Shown here: positions 1 to 9,215 of the stretch, in pieces | How positions within the stretch are numbered: the stretch's first letter is position 1 | How the letters are laid out: every line of letters begins with the position of its first letter | Origin: Bin25 sp026709415 | Lineage (GTDB): Bacteria; Bacteroidota; Bacteroidia; Flavobacteriales; Flavobacteriaceae | Assembly: GCA_965200045.1 (NCBI GenBank) | Contig: OZ241330.1 | Span: forward strand, 1,798,001-1,862,000 | DNA length: 64,000 bases | Direction: 5' to 3' | The notes under the pieces: generated by a model | Seen by the model: the letters and a program-made list of their open reading frames with translations, nothing else | Database searches by the model: none | What the model was told of the DNA's origin: nothing | Position numbers and translations under genes: made by a program

Positions 1-552
1 TTGAGATACATCATATCGGTACTTACTTTTTTGCTTTGCTCCCTGTTTTCATTTAGTCAATATCCAATATGGGGTGGCGTTGTATCAATTGATCTCGATT
101 CTCAAACGATTCAATACAGAACAGCCAATAGAGATACAATAACCGTTGAACTCGAACTAAAAGTCCTCGTGAATAGATTTACGATTGAAAGAACAATTAA
201 TACTAATGGACGTATCGTCTTTAACAAACTAAGAGGAAACCGGTTTATAGATCGAATTGATCAGGAAAACGATACTGAAAATTGGGATCAATATTTTTCT
301 TCTAAGGACGTACTGACAACGGTAATTGAAGGTTCTTCACAAATGTTGGAATTAGAAGATCCCACCTCATTTGTCCCTTTTCGTTATGTGATCACAACGC
401 GATATAATCAAAAAGGGGTTCCAAAATATTTTGTTCAATTGAGATTTAAAAAAACTAATTTAGAAAGGATTGAAGAGTTTGAAAACTATAAAGTCATCTT
501 TAATGAAAAGTTTCGGCCAACTGTTGGTCAACTTCTTTCAAACTTAAACTGA
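1..552 (+). CDS. Hypothetical secreted protein, about 183 residues
   Basis: The protein begins with a clear signal peptide (hydrophobic run at residues 4-18, then SFSQ), so it is probably exported to the periplasm or cell surface. The mature part is rich in beta-prone, charged sequence with no motif or family I recognise. The first codon is TTG at the very edge of the window, so the true start could lie upstream, although the signal peptide begins at the right place for a complete protein. No cysteine follows the signal, so it is not a lipoprotein. No partner gene is visible: the next gene is about 150 bases away behind a G9 tract and its own promoter. Confidence 0.6.
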   Translation: MRYIISVLTFLLCSLFSFSQYPIWGGVVSIDLDSQTIQYRTANRDTITVELELKVLVNRFTIERTINTNGRIVFNKLRGNRFIDRIDQENDTENWDQYFSSKDVLTTVIEGSSQMLELEDPTSFVPFRYVITTRYNQKGVPKYFVQLRFKKTNLERIEEFENYKVIFNEKFRPTVGQLLSNLN

Positions 553-589
553 TCTTATTTTTCACATCTTTTCAGAACCAATAATGAAA

Positions 590-598
590 GGGGGGGGG
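590..598. repeat. G9 homopolymer tract in intergenic DNA
   Basis: Nine consecutive G lie between the secreted-protein gene and the DUF6922-like gene, about 70 bases upstream of the latter's promoter. Long G/C tracts are rare in this AT-rich DNA and otherwise appear only in hsdS here. No reading frame clearly uses it. Confidence 0.7.
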
Positions 599-667
599 AT
601 TATATACTCAAGTGCCAAGGTTTGATTCAAATGATGATCGAACGAAATGGTTTCAAGCCAAATGAAC

Positions 668-701
668 TTTTGACCATGACGATCATTCATTTATAATTTT
701 G
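668..701 (+). promoter_or_regulatory. Bacteroidota-type promoter for the DUF6922-like gene
   Basis: TTTTG (668-672) is followed after about 21 bases by TAATTTTG (694-701), which fits the TTTG/TAnnTTTG promoter pattern of Bacteroidota. The start codon follows four bases later, so the leader would be very short or absent. Confidence 0.5.
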
Positions 702-705
702 TCGT

Positions 706-1005
706 ATGAAAAAACCGACAAACATTTCTGAACTATTTCCGAAACATTTATTTTGGGATGTGAAAATGAGTCGATTAGATGTGGTGGAAGATAAAGACTT
801 GATTATCCCCAGAGGGTTATATGCGACATCCAAACAATCGTTTGAGAAAGACATCCAACGATTGGAGCAACTCTATTCCAAAAAAGAGATTTTGGACGTT
901 TTACGACAAACGAAAGAAAAAATCAGTAATCAAGTGTGTTTGATGGTGGCCTCTCGATACCAAGTCCAACCGTTTTTAAGATGGGGTGTTTATGGAGGCG
1001 GTTGA
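706..1005 (+). CDS. DUF6922-like small protein (antitoxin-type partner of AbiEii)
   Basis: The 99-residue product has the features of the DUF6922-like family seen beside AbiEii nucleotidyltransferases in Bacteroidota: an N-terminal LFWD motif, a central IIPRGLY stretch matching IISRL in its relative at 53404, and a helical segment ending KEILDVLRQTKE. It probably acts as the antitoxin or DNA-binding regulator of the downstream nucleotidyltransferase; that role is inferred from the pairing. It overlaps the start of the partner gene, which is wrecked, so this is an orphan remnant although its own frame is open. It is shorter than the 172-residue relative because it lacks the N-terminal extension. 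Confidence 0.6.
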   Translation: MKKPTNISELFPKHLFWDVKMSRLDVVEDKDLIIPRGLYATSKQSFEKDIQRLEQLYSKKEILDVLRQTKEKISNQVCLMVASRYQVQPFLRWGVYGGG

Positions 1006-1790
1006 TCCGAATATTCAGAAATTAATCATTGAACTACAAAAATTACAGTCTTTTGATGGTTTTCCATAAGGTGGTGGAACCAATTTAGCCATTTGATACA
1101 ATCATCGACATTCCTATGATATTGATTTATTTACCGATAAAATGGTTGGTATTCAAGAATTTAAAAAATCTTTAAAGAGATTCGGGAGTGTTTAACGTCG
1201 ATATAAATACGTTTGAATTACACCGTAAAGTGGATGACCGATTTGTTTTTGGAAGATTTTATATACCTCAAAAAGATCGATTGGCTAAAATAGAAGCATT
1301 ACAAAATTTTCAAAAATTAGATGCCATAGAAATCGTAGAAGGCACTAAAATGTTATCGGAAAAAATGTCAGTGTCTTAAAACTGATGAGTGCGATTAATA
1401 GAATTTCACAAAAGGATGTTTGCGATTTGAATGACATAACGGACAAGATTCCATTAGAAGACTTGTGCATCTCCTTAAAAGAAAATTAGAAACATATAAC
1501 GAACAAAAATACAAGACGATGTTTGACTTAAAGGACGAATTAAATCCAATAGATAGTCCATGCCTTTTAATCGAGTTTGACAGAGGCCATATAATGGATG
1601 GAACCCTCCATTTCCTTCAGAAAATAATTGGACATTTTAGAAAGGAGTCAATGATGGACTGTACCTCGATTGAATTGGAAAATAAAAGTGATGTGACTGT
1701 GTAGTGTATTAGGTTAGGGAAGGAGTGTCGAAATCCCATTGACTGGAATTCTTCAGAAATAGAGGCCAAAAAAACTTACAAAAAAGTAAA
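992..1790 (+). pseudogene. Decayed AbiEii-type nucleotidyltransferase gene
   Basis: Reading from ATG 992 gives an AbiEii start with the nucleotidyltransferase core GGTNLAI..YNHR..YDIDLF, broken by a TAA just before the GG motif and by a TGA where the intact paralogue at 53907 has Arg. A frameshift near 1190 moves the reading into the frame starting 1188. Another near 1380 leads to a stretch matching the KDAYDLDLITEKIPL region of the intact copy. The sequence then trails off in fragments to about 1790. At least two stops and two frameshifts make this a clear pseudogene. It follows the DUF6922-like gene in the same order as the intact pair at 53404-54620. The right boundary is approximate. Confidence 0.7.
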
Positions 1791-1967
1791 GGATGTAATC
1801 CTTATGATGAGGGTGGTCTATCAACTTAAAACGTCCCCTATGACACTTAAGTATATAATTCCCATAATAAACTTTCTAATTTCTCAGCCAAATCTTGAAT
1901 AATTAAGTGAAAAGAGAAATTAAATCAAGTCTCAATGTTACTCTAATTCAAAATTGGATTGAGGATT

Positions 1968-2357
1968 CTATTCTTCATCAAACTGAAAGTTTTCATCGTC
2001 TAGTTTATCCAAGTTTTCATCAGAAGATTGTATTGGCGTTTCTTCAGTTTGGGTCTTATCTGGTGTGCTCGAATCAGAAATAATTTCAGTTCCTTTTTCG
2101 TCAATGATGAATTTCATTGTTTCATTCAGAGCTTCATCAAAATCTTTAAAATCTTCTTTATAAAGATAAATTTTATGTTTTCGGTAATAGGGTTGATCAT
2201 CTTGATCATAATGCTTTTTGCTTTCCGTGATGGTTAAATAATAATCTCCAGCTCGGGTTTCTTTGACATCAAAAAAATAGGTGCGTCTACCGGCTCTAAA
2301 GACACGAGAAAAGACATCTTTGCGATTCATATAGGATGGTTTTGGATCTTCTTTCAC
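1968..2357 (-). CDS. DUF3276 family protein (PUR-alpha-like nucleic-acid-binding)
   Basis: Residues 14-75 carry the family hallmark VFSRVFRAGRRTYFFDVKETRAGDYYLTITESK. This is the PUR domain of small Bacteroidota and spirochaete proteins related to eukaryotic PUR-alpha, which bind single-stranded DNA or RNA. The C-terminal 45 residues are acidic and low in complexity (many D, E, S, T), probably disordered. The start is GTG. It stands alone between the AbiEii relic and the ABC exporter on the same strand. The exact role in this organism is unknown; binding of nucleic acid is inferred from the family. Confidence 0.85.
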   Translation of the reverse strand: MKEDPKPSYMNRKDVFSRVFRAGRRTYFFDVKETRAGDYYLTITESKKHYDQDDQPYYRKHKIYLYKEDFKDFDEALNETMKFIIDEKGTEIISDSSTPDKTQTEETPIQSSDENLDKLDDENFQFDEE

Positions 2358-2445
2358 TTCAAATCAGAATTCAATTAATTTTTTAGTATAAATACAAGCG
2401 ATGAAATTAAATAAATTATTCAAATGTATCAATATCATACAACAA

Positions 2446-4188
2446 TCAATTATTTTGTTTTTGGTACAATTCATGGTAATATCGATTGTTGTCAAGAAGT
2501 TGTTGATGATTTCCGGATTCTAAGATTTTTCCTTTATCCAAAACTATGATGAAATCGGCTTCTTGGACTGTGGTTATTCTATGAGAAACAATAATGGTTG
2601 TTTTGTTTTTTCTGAGTCTTTTCAAATTACTTAAAATCACTTCTTCTGTTTCAGAATCAACGGCTGAAAGACAATCATCAAGTAGTAGAACTTTCGGATT
2701 TTTTAGTAGTGCTCTCGCAATTGATATCCGTTGTATTTGTCCGCCAGAAAGAGTCATCCCTCGTTCTCCTAATAAGGTTTTATATCCGTCTTTAAAATTG
2801 ATGATATTGTGGTGAACTAATGCGTTTTTCGTTGCTTTAACCAATTCGTTAAAAGAAGCATCATTTTTTCCAAAACGTAAATTGTCTTCAATTGTTTCTG
2901 AAAATAAAAAACTTTGCTGTGGCACATACCCTATGAGATTTCTTAAACTATTAAGATTCAATTTTTTGACATCAGCATTATTCAATTTAACAGTCCCATG
3001 ATTGGGATCAAATAATCTTGGTATCAAATTGAGAAAGGTTGTTTTACCGGATCCCACTTTTCCGATAATCCCAAAAGTTTGTCCATAAGGAATATCTAAA
3101 GAAATATTTTCTAAGGCTTTCACTTTAGTTTCAGGATAGATAACACTTACATTTTGAAATCTAATACTGGGTTTTTTAGTATTTAAACTTTTCACCCCAT
3201 TTTTGATTTCTGGAACTTCCTTTAAAAATTGATTGATTCTTTCTTGCGAAGCTTCAGATTGTTGAACAATGGACGTAATCCAACCCACAAGCGCAACAGG
3301 CCAGGTTAACATATTGACGTAGATGATGAACTCTGCCAATATTCCAATATCTATAGTCCCATCGATATACTTTTTGCCCCCGATGAATATGACAATGAGG
3401 TTACTACAACCAATAAGTAAAATCATCAGAGGGAAAAACCAAGCCTGTATTTTAGCCAAATCTAGACTTCTTTCATAGTTTTGATGTGTCATAGCATCAA
3501 AACTTTTTTCCATTCGTTGTTGTATTCTATAAGATTTTATAACACTGATACCATTAAAACTTTCTTGAGTAAAGGTTGACATTTTAGAAAGCATTTCTTG
3601 AACCCTAGTGCTTTTGATATTAATTCGTTTTGATAGTTTGTATATGAGTATCGATAAAATTGGAAATGGAATGATGGTATAGGCACTGAGCTGAGGAGCC
3701 ACTGAAAACATATAAACAATGATGACTACAAATAGAGTTATGGTATTAATAGAATACATCAACGCCGGTCCAAAATACATTCGGACCTTGCTGACATCTT
3801 CACTGACTCTATTCATTAAATCTCCCGTTCTATTGTTTTTAAAAAACCGTTGGGTGAGTCTTAAATAGTGAGAAAACACTTCATTTTTTAAATCAAATTC
3901 GATATATCTCGATACATTAATGATGCATTGTCTCATCCAAAATGTAAATAATCCAGAAAGTAAGGCGGCTGCCAAAATGATTAAAATATTGATTAATAAA
4001 ACATTTTGAATATTTCCCGAAAATTCATCAGCGTTGGATAGGTATGTCTCCACTTCAGTCAGCGAATCACCCACCATTCGAGGAACTTGAAGTGAAAAAA
4101 GACGGGCGATGACGGTTAGTAAAACGCCTATGATTAAGAGTTTTCGATACTTTAAAAAATATTTGTTGAGGTATCTGAGAGCTTTCAA
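2446..4188 (-). CDS. ABC transporter, fused permease and ATPase (MdlA/MsbA-like exporter)
   Basis: This half-transporter of 580 residues has six membrane segments in residues 1-310 and an ATPase domain in about 340-575. The ATPase shows Walker A GKVGSGKTT, the Q-loop region GYVPQQSF, signature LSGGQIQRISIARALL, Walker B VLLLDDCLSAVD and the switch histidine in VSHR. The D following Walker B occupies the usual catalytic Glu position (LLLDDCLS), as in one half of many heterodimeric exporters of the MdlAB type. It may therefore pair with another half-transporter encoded elsewhere. Substrate cannot be told. It is transcribed away from nusB. Confidence 0.9.
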   Translation of the reverse strand: MKALRYLNKYFLKYRKLLIIGVLLTVIARLFSLQVPRMVGDSLTEVETYLSNADEFSGNIQNVLLINILIILAAALLSGLFTFWMRQCIINVSRYIEFDLKNEVFSHYLRLTQRFFKNNRTGDLMNRVSEDVSKVRMYFGPALMYSINTITLFVVIIVYMFSVAPQLSAYTIIPFPILSILIYKLSKRINIKSTRVQEMLSKMSTFTQESFNGISVIKSYRIQQRMEKSFDAMTHQNYERSLDLAKIQAWFFPLMILLIGCSNLIVIFIGGKKYIDGTIDIGILAEFIIYVNMLTWPVALVGWITSIVQQSEASQERINQFLKEVPEIKNGVKSLNTKKPSIRFQNVSVIYPETKVKALENISLDIPYGQTFGIIGKVGSGKTTFLNLIPRLFDPNHGTVKLNNADVKKLNLNSLRNLIGYVPQQSFLFSETIEDNLRFGKNDASFNELVKATKNALVHHNIINFKDGYKTLLGERGMTLSGGQIQRISIARALLKNPKVLLLDDCLSAVDSETEEVILSNLKRLRKNKTTIIVSHRITTVQEADFIIVLDKGKILESGNHQQLLDNNRYYHELYQKQNN

Positions 4189-4251
4189 TTAAATCATAAA
4201 GGCAGGCCAAAGTAAAAGGAATTCAACAAAATGCAACCATTTTCAAAACTT

Positions 4252-4259
4252 TATATTTG
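4252..4259 (+). promoter_or_regulatory. Putative -7 box TATATTTG upstream of nusB
   Basis: TATATTTG matches the Bacteroidota TAnnTTTG -7 consensus and lies 30 bases upstream of the preferred nusB start. It also argues that the GTG at 4259, which overlaps this box, is not the start codon. No clear -33 TTG was found. Confidence 0.4.
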
Positions 4260-4288
4260 TGCTCAGAATTGTTCTTTGTCTTCTGAAA

Positions 4289-5188
4289 GTGATTACACGC
4301 CGACACATTCGTATTCGAGTCGTTCAATCTTTGTATTCTTTTTTAATTAAATCGCCATCAAATGAATATCAAGTCAGAAGCTTTTTAGAATCCAGTTTAA
4401 ATCAAGTTCAAGATTTGTTGTTATTGGAATGCTCTTTATTTCAGAAAATCCATGCCTTATTACAAAAAAAGAGCCTTATAATTAAACAAACAATGTTTAA
4501 TGAGCAAAAGCCATATCTCAACTATGTTCTTCTTGCCAAAAATCCTTATTTATTTTATTTCTCTAATCACCCGGATTTAAAAAACATATCCAATGAGATG
4601 AAAGGCTTTTGGATTTTGCATGAGTCTTTTGTCAATTCATTAATAGATCAATTGTTGGAATCAGATGAATATCATCAATATTCATGTATAGATAATCCAA
4701 ACAATGACCAACATCAAGATATATTGATTTATTTTTTTAAAAACATTGTTGCTCCATCCGAAACCCTTCAAGAAATTTATCAAGAATACTCTCTTTCTTA
4801 TACGGATGACTTGCCGTTGGTTAATACCTATTTGCTTAAAATCCTCGGTAAAATTGATCTAAATCATAATGCTCTAAGGATTATTCCTGATAAAAACCAG
4901 TATAAAAAAGAAATCAAATTTGGTATCAATCTTTTAGATAAAGTCTTGTCAAACATGAATTTTATTAAAAAACAATACCAATACTTTATCAAAAATTGGA
5001 CAATAGATCGCTTGGTGACTATTGATTCAGCTATTTTAAATGTTGCTATTGCTGAAATGCTCTATTTTGAAGACATACCTCCGAAAGTAACTATTAATGA
5101 ATATTTAGAAATTGCCAAAGATTATTCAACGGATAAAAGTGCAATATTTATCAATGGTATATTGGATCAGCTATTAAACAACCGTTAG
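4289..5188 (+). CDS. nusB: Transcription antitermination factor NusB
   Basis: The C-terminal 100 residues are typical NusB: KNWTIDRLVTIDSAILNVAIAE, then DIPPKVTINEYLEIAKDYS and a final FINGILDQLL. NusB binds boxA RNA with NusE (S10) and supports rRNA antitermination. At about 299 residues it is about twice the length of E. coli NusB, which is usual in Bacteroidota, where an extended N-terminal half is present. I place the start at GTG 4289 because the protein then opens with VITRRHIRIRVVQSLYSF, the family's usual N-terminus. A longer frame to GTG 4259 adds ten unlikely residues. It probably starts a run of genes including the DUF1573 lipoprotein and yajC, though a 286-base gap intervenes. Confidence 0.9.
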   Translation: MITRRHIRIRVVQSLYSFLIKSPSNEYQVRSFLESSLNQVQDLLLLECSLFQKIHALLQKKSLIIKQTMFNEQKPYLNYVLLAKNPYLFYFSNHPDLKNISNEMKGFWILHESFVNSLIDQLLESDEYHQYSCIDNPNNDQHQDILIYFFKNIVAPSETLQEIYQEYSLSYTDDLPLVNTYLLKILGKIDLNHNALRIIPDKNQYKKEIKFGINLLDKVLSNMNFIKKQYQYFIKNWTIDRLVTIDSAILNVAIAEMLYFEDIPPKVTINEYLEIAKDYSTDKSAIFINGILDQLLNNR

Positions 5189-5450
5189 ATTATAGATTAT
5201 ACTAATAAAAGACTTTTGAATAATGTAGATTTAAAAAAATCCGCATTTAGTGAATACGAATTTTTTATCTCTATATCCCATTGTCCTAATTCTCTAAACG
5301 AAGCGTTCCAAAATAGAGTTTTTTCTTTATTCAGCATGGGAAATCTAGATTTTTCATGTTGGCTCTAAAATGCCACAAGGGTTAGGTTATTCAGGCCGGC
5401 ATGTTTGTAAGATTCTCCCAAAATAGGAGCATTCTAAATCATAGTTTCTG

Positions 5451-5458
5451 TAAATTTG
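5451..5458 (+). promoter_or_regulatory. Putative -7 box TAAATTTG upstream of the DUF1573 gene
   Basis: TAAATTTG fits TAnnTTTG and sits 17 bases before the ATG at 5475. The preceding intergenic DNA (5189-5450) shows nothing else I recognise. Confidence 0.45.
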
Positions 5459-5474
5459 CCAAAAATTGAAAACT

Positions 5475-5933
5475 ATGAATCACAAAATTTACACAACAAT
5501 TTTGCTGGGAATACTTTTTGTATCAGCATGTAAAGAACGTCCTTCGGATAAAATAAAAGAAAGAAATTTAATCGCTCAATCAGAAACAAAATCAGTAAAC
5601 AATTTAGAAGTTCTCCAAAAATCTTCTTTAGAGTTTGATCGATTAATTCATGATTTTGGAACCATTGAAGAGGGGCAAAAAGTGGAAACAACATTTTACA
5701 TCACCAACATAGGAGATACTGATTTACAAATATTGGATGCAGAAGGAAGTTGTGGATGTACAGTTCCTGAGTTCCCAAATACACCAATTGCTCCTGGTAA
5801 AAAAGATTCGATTATTGTGAGTTTTGACTCCACGGGATTTACTGGAAATCAACAAAAAACGATAACACTTTACACCAATACGGCCAATGGTCAAGAAAGA
5901 GTGCGGATCAAAGCGACGGTGCAAGCAGATTAA
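5475..5933 (+). CDS. DUF1573 domain lipoprotein
   Basis: From ATG 5475 the protein has a lipoprotein signal with lipobox FVSAC, then a linker and a DUF1573 domain (about residues 55-150). The domain shows the family pattern HDFGTI.EG......F.ITN.G...L.I....GSCGCT.PEFP..PI.PG...I.V.F. This Ig-like domain is common in Bacteroidota envelope proteins; its function is not established. A TTG at 5466 would add three residues and is less likely. The next gene, yajC, follows 29 bases downstream, a frequent neighbour in this phylum, so the two probably form an operon. Confidence 0.85.
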   Translation: MNHKIYTTILLGILFVSACKERPSDKIKERNLIAQSETKSVNNLEVLQKSSLEFDRLIHDFGTIEEGQKVETTFYITNIGDTDLQILDAEGSCGCTVPEFPNTPIAPGKKDSIIVSFDSTGFTGNQQKTITLYTNTANGQERVRIKATVQAD

Positions 5934-5962
5934 TTGAAATTTTAAACTAAAAACGACTCATA

Positions 5963-6256
5963 ATGGAAGGGATGTCAAATCAATTACCGTTTCTGTTGCT
6001 GATTTTTGTGGTCTTCTTTCTCTTTATTATTTTGCCACAACAAAGAAGAGTTAGAAGAGAAAAAGTTTTCCAGAATAATCTGAAAAAAGGAGATAAAGTC
6101 ATCACCAAAAGTGGCATTCACGGAAAACTTTTTGAATTGGTCGAAAAAGATACAACTGTAATTTTGGAAACGATGGCTGGAAAAATTAAAATTGAACGAT
6201 CGGCTATATCGACTGAATTAAGTACCAAATTAAATCCCCCACCTAAAAAAGGCTAG
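5963..6256 (+). CDS. yajC: Preprotein translocase subunit YajC
   Basis: This short inner-membrane protein of 97 residues has one strong membrane segment (about 8-27, FLLLIFVVFFLFIILPQQRR). A cytoplasmic domain follows with the YajC pattern ..NNLKKGDKVITKSGIHGKLFEL.....VILE...KIKIERSAIS. YajC associates with SecDF and the Sec translocon and assists protein export. The length is normal for the family. It lies directly downstream of the DUF1573 lipoprotein gene. Confidence 0.92.
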   Translation: MEGMSNQLPFLLLIFVVFFLFIILPQQRRVRREKVFQNNLKKGDKVITKSGIHGKLFELVEKDTTVILETMAGKIKIERSAISTELSTKLNPPPKKG

Positions 6257-6295
6257 TGTTAAAGTTTTTGATTTTTCAATCGATGTTCATCAGGT

Positions 6296-7333
6296 TTGTA
6301 TAAACTTTTTGTACAGAGGCTTTTATTTGTTTTTGATCCTGAACTATCGCACCATCTAGCGCTTAAGTTCATCAAATTTTTTTTGTCCATCAAGCCAATC
6401 AAATGGATGGTTAAAAACAGATATCGTGTTTCTTCAGATAAATTAAAAAAAAGTTTATTTAACAAAACCTTCACCAATTCAGTGGGTCTAGCGGCAGGTT
6501 TTGATAAAAACTCGGTTGCTTTCAATGCTTTATCATGTTTTGGCTTCGGTTTTATTGAAGTTGGGACTGTAACACCCGAGCCTCAAAAGGGGAATCCTAC
6601 TAAAAGACTATTTCGTTTGCTAAAAGATCAAGCGTTGATTAATCGAATGGGATTCAACAATGACGGAGCTGATATCATTGCTCAAAGAATTGAGAAAATC
6701 CATCAATGCAAGCAGATAGTTATAGGAGTAAATATTGGGAAAAACAAATCTACGCCAATAGAAAAATCTATTTCAGATTACTTAATTTGTTTTGAAAAGT
6801 TTGCGCCAATGGCTGATTACATCACCATAAATGTCAGCTCTCCCAATACGCCAGAGTTACGATCACTCCAAAATAGAAATGAATTGCAAAATCTAATTGG
6901 TGCCCTCGTTAAAGAAAACCATAAACTCAAAAAATCAATTCCACTGTTACTGAAAATATCTCCAGATTTAAGCTTTTCTCAAATTGATGATGTCATTCAA
7001 ACCATTGAAGATTTTGATCTAGCCGGAATTGTTGCCGTCAATACGACCACCAAAAGAATAAATATCCATTCGAAATACCGAAATCAAAGTGGAGGATTGA
7101 GTGGTAAACCTTTGTTCAAACGTAGTATGGAAGTGGTATCGTATATTAAAAAAACTCAAAAAAAACCATTTTGTATCATCGGTGTTGGAGGAATACAATC
7201 TTCCAATGATGGCCTTAAAATGTTGAATGCTGGTGCCGATTTAATACAGATTTATACCGGCTTTGTGTATCAAGGGCCAAGGCTAGTTAAAAGAATTAAT
7301 CAGGAATTACTCTCTTCTATTGAAAGTAACTAA
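6296..7333 (+). CDS. pyrD: Dihydroorotate dehydrogenase (quinone), class 2
   Basis: PyrD oxidises dihydroorotate to orotate in pyrimidine synthesis, with electrons passed to the quinone pool. The 345-residue protein has the class 2 layout: an N-terminal membrane-associating helix region (residues 1-45), then the FMN barrel with NSVGLAAGFDKN, GFIEVGTVTP.PQ.GNP.PR-like, NRMGFNNDG, the catalytic-serine segment INVSSPNTPELR, and the FMN-phosphate loop GVGGI near 285. The start is TTG at 6296, placed by the typical opening MYKLFVQRLLFVFDPE. Its last 17 bases overlap the convergent M42 peptidase gene. Confidence 0.93.
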   Translation: MYKLFVQRLLFVFDPELSHHLALKFIKFFLSIKPIKWMVKNRYRVSSDKLKKSLFNKTFTNSVGLAAGFDKNSVAFNALSCFGFGFIEVGTVTPEPQKGNPTKRLFRLLKDQALINRMGFNNDGADIIAQRIEKIHQCKQIVIGVNIGKNKSTPIEKSISDYLICFEKFAPMADYITINVSSPNTPELRSLQNRNELQNLIGALVKENHKLKKSIPLLLKISPDLSFSQIDDVIQTIEDFDLAGIVAVNTTTKRINIHSKYRNQSGGLSGKPLFKRSMEVVSYIKKTQKKPFCIIGVGGIQSSNDGLKMLNAGADLIQIYTGFVYQGPRLVKRINQELLSSIESN

Positions 7334-8402
7334 AATTATCGCCTGCTTTTAGATTTTGGAGACTCAATAAGTACAACTGAATTAAATGTTTTATATCTTC
7401 AAGATGGGCCATTTCTACAGTGGTATGCATATAGCGTAATGGAAGAGATATCAATGCGGAAGCTACACCACCATTGCTATAGGCAAACGCATCAGTATCG
7501 GTCCCTGTATAGCGGTGAGAAGCTAGTCTTTGAAAAGGCACATCATGATCAATGGCTGTTTTAATTATAATATCACGTAGCTTGTGTTGGATCGAGGGAG
7601 CGTATGAAATAACCGGTCCATCTCCAATTTGTATTTCACCTTCAGTTTTTTCATCAATCATTGGTGTTGATGTGTCATGACATACATCAGTTATAATAGC
7701 GGCATGGGGTTTAATGGTTTGGGTGATCATTTCGGCTCCTCTTAATCCCACTTCTTCTTGAACAGCATTGGTGATATACAGACTATATGGAAGCTTTATT
7801 TTTTCTTCATGTAATAATCGAGCCACTTGTGCTATCATAAACCCTCCAACACGATTATCAATTGCACGACAAACGACTTTATTTTTATTGATAATTCTAA
7901 AAGAATCTGGATAGGTGATGACACAACCAACATGAATGCCTAAGCCATGAACTTGAATACGGTTTTTCGCTCCAACATCTATAAAAATATTGGATAGTTT
8001 TGGTGGCACTTCTTTATTTTCTCCTTTTCTAGTATGGATGGCTGGCCATCCAAAAACACCTGGCACCACACCATTGGCTGTGTGTATGTTCACCCATTTG
8101 GAAGGAGCAATTTGGTGATCGCTTCCTCCATTTCGAATCACATAAATCAAACCATCTTTAGTAATGTAATTGACATACCACGATATTTCATCAGAATGAG
8201 CCTCGATGACAACGCGGTAATCTTTACCCGGATTGATAATGCCAACAGCTGTCCCATAAGTATCTGTTAAAAAATCATCTACATAAGGTTTCAGATAATC
8301 CATCCACATTTTTTGACCGGTGACTTCGTATCCTGTTGGAGCGGCATTATTTAGATAATGCTCAAAAAATTCGAAAGCTTTGTCATCGATATAATTCCCC
8401 AT
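7317..8402 (-). CDS. M42 family metallo-aminopeptidase
   Basis: This is a cytosolic dinuclear-metal aminopeptidase of the M42 (FrvX/glucanase-like, TET peptidase) family, 361 residues. Metal-ligand motifs are visible in order: EAHSDEI (H at about 69), the RAIDNRVGG segment supplying the bridging Asp, QEEVGLRGA with the catalytic Glu pair, DVCHD, and the terminal HTTVEMAHLED. Such enzymes trim N-terminal residues from small peptides. The gene is convergent with pyrD, sharing 17 bases, and divergent from the DUF4294 gene. Confidence 0.9.
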   Translation of the reverse strand: MGNYIDDKAFEFFEHYLNNAAPTGYEVTGQKMWMDYLKPYVDDFLTDTYGTAVGIINPGKDYRVVIEAHSDEISWYVNYITKDGLIYVIRNGGSDHQIAPSKWVNIHTANGVVPGVFGWPAIHTRKGENKEVPPKLSNIFIDVGAKNRIQVHGLGIHVGCVITYPDSFRIINKNKVVCRAIDNRVGGFMIAQVARLLHEEKIKLPYSLYITNAVQEEVGLRGAEMITQTIKPHAAIITDVCHDTSTPMIDEKTEGEIQIGDGPVISYAPSIQHKLRDIIIKTAIDHDVPFQRLASHRYTGTDTDAFAYSNGGVASALISLPLRYMHTTVEMAHLEDIKHLIQLYLLSLQNLKAGDNFSYFQ

Positions 8403-8464
8403 ATTTTTATAAAAATTAAGTCGGCAAAATTAAAAAAATGAAATCTTATCAAGCATAGAAACTT

Positions 8465-8472
8465 TAATTTTG
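8465..8472 (+). promoter_or_regulatory. Putative -7 box TAATTTTG upstream of the DUF4294 gene
   Basis: TAATTTTG matches TAnnTTTG and ends five bases before the ATG at 8478, giving a very short leader. It lies in the 75-base divergent region with the M42 gene. Confidence 0.45.
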
Positions 8473-8477
8473 TCCTT

Positions 8478-9155
8478 ATGCTTAAGCGAGCTATTTCTGT
8501 TTTGTTCTTGTTGTTTATTCATTCCCATATCATTGCTCAGGTCACTGATGAAGAGTATGAAGGAGAACGTTTGGATACACTTGATTATTGGGATGATGAG
8601 TTGGGATTAGAATTGGAAGCGGTGACGTTATTCCAACCATTGAAATTTCAAACGCAAGATGAGTTAAGAAATTATCTCATTTTACGAAATCGCACCCTCA
8701 AGGTTTATCCTTATGCAAAATTGGCTGGAGAAAGACTAGAAGTTTTGATTAATCGGTTAGAACAAATCGACAAAAAATCTCAAAGAAAAACATATATAAA
8801 AAGAGTAGAAAAACATATTTTCAATGAATTAGAGGAAGAATTAAAGAATTTGTCAAGAAGTCAAGGTAGAATTCTCATTCGACTGGTATACCGTCAAACT
8901 GGATTTACAGCCTTTGACTTGGTCAAAGATCTGCGAAGTGGTTTTCGAGCCTTTATTTTTCAAACCACGGCTTCATTATTTAATTTGACACTAAAGTCTG
9001 AATTCGATCCTTTAAACAATAAAGAAGACTATATGATTGAATACATATTACAACGTGCTCATGCCGATGGTATTATCGAATTACAATCTACCCCTTTGGA
9101 ATATGATCTCGATATGCTATACACCAAGTGGAATGAACCCCAGAGACCAACTTAG
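8478..9155 (+). CDS. DUF4294 family exported protein
   Basis: The 225-residue protein has a signal peptide (residues 1-20, ending IIAQ) and a DUF4294 core. The core shows RNRTLKVYPYAKLAGERL, EKHIFNELEEELKNLSRSQGRILIRLVYRQTG and LKSEFDPLNNKEDYMIEYILQRA, which are characteristic of this Bacteroidota-only family. It is predicted to act in the periplasm. No biochemical function is known for the family, and the neighbours give no hint. Confidence 0.85.
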   Translation: MLKRAISVLFLLFIHSHIIAQVTDEEYEGERLDTLDYWDDELGLELEAVTLFQPLKFQTQDELRNYLILRNRTLKVYPYAKLAGERLEVLINRLEQIDKKSQRKTYIKRVEKHIFNELEEELKNLSRSQGRILIRLVYRQTGFTAFDLVKDLRSGFRAFIFQTTASLFNLTLKSEFDPLNNKEDYMIEYILQRAHADGIIELQSTPLEYDLDMLYTKWNEPQRPT

Positions 9156-9215
9156 CCCGAGATGACTGAGGATTCAGATCATTAGAAGAAAACAATCCGA
9201 AAAGATATAGGGGAA

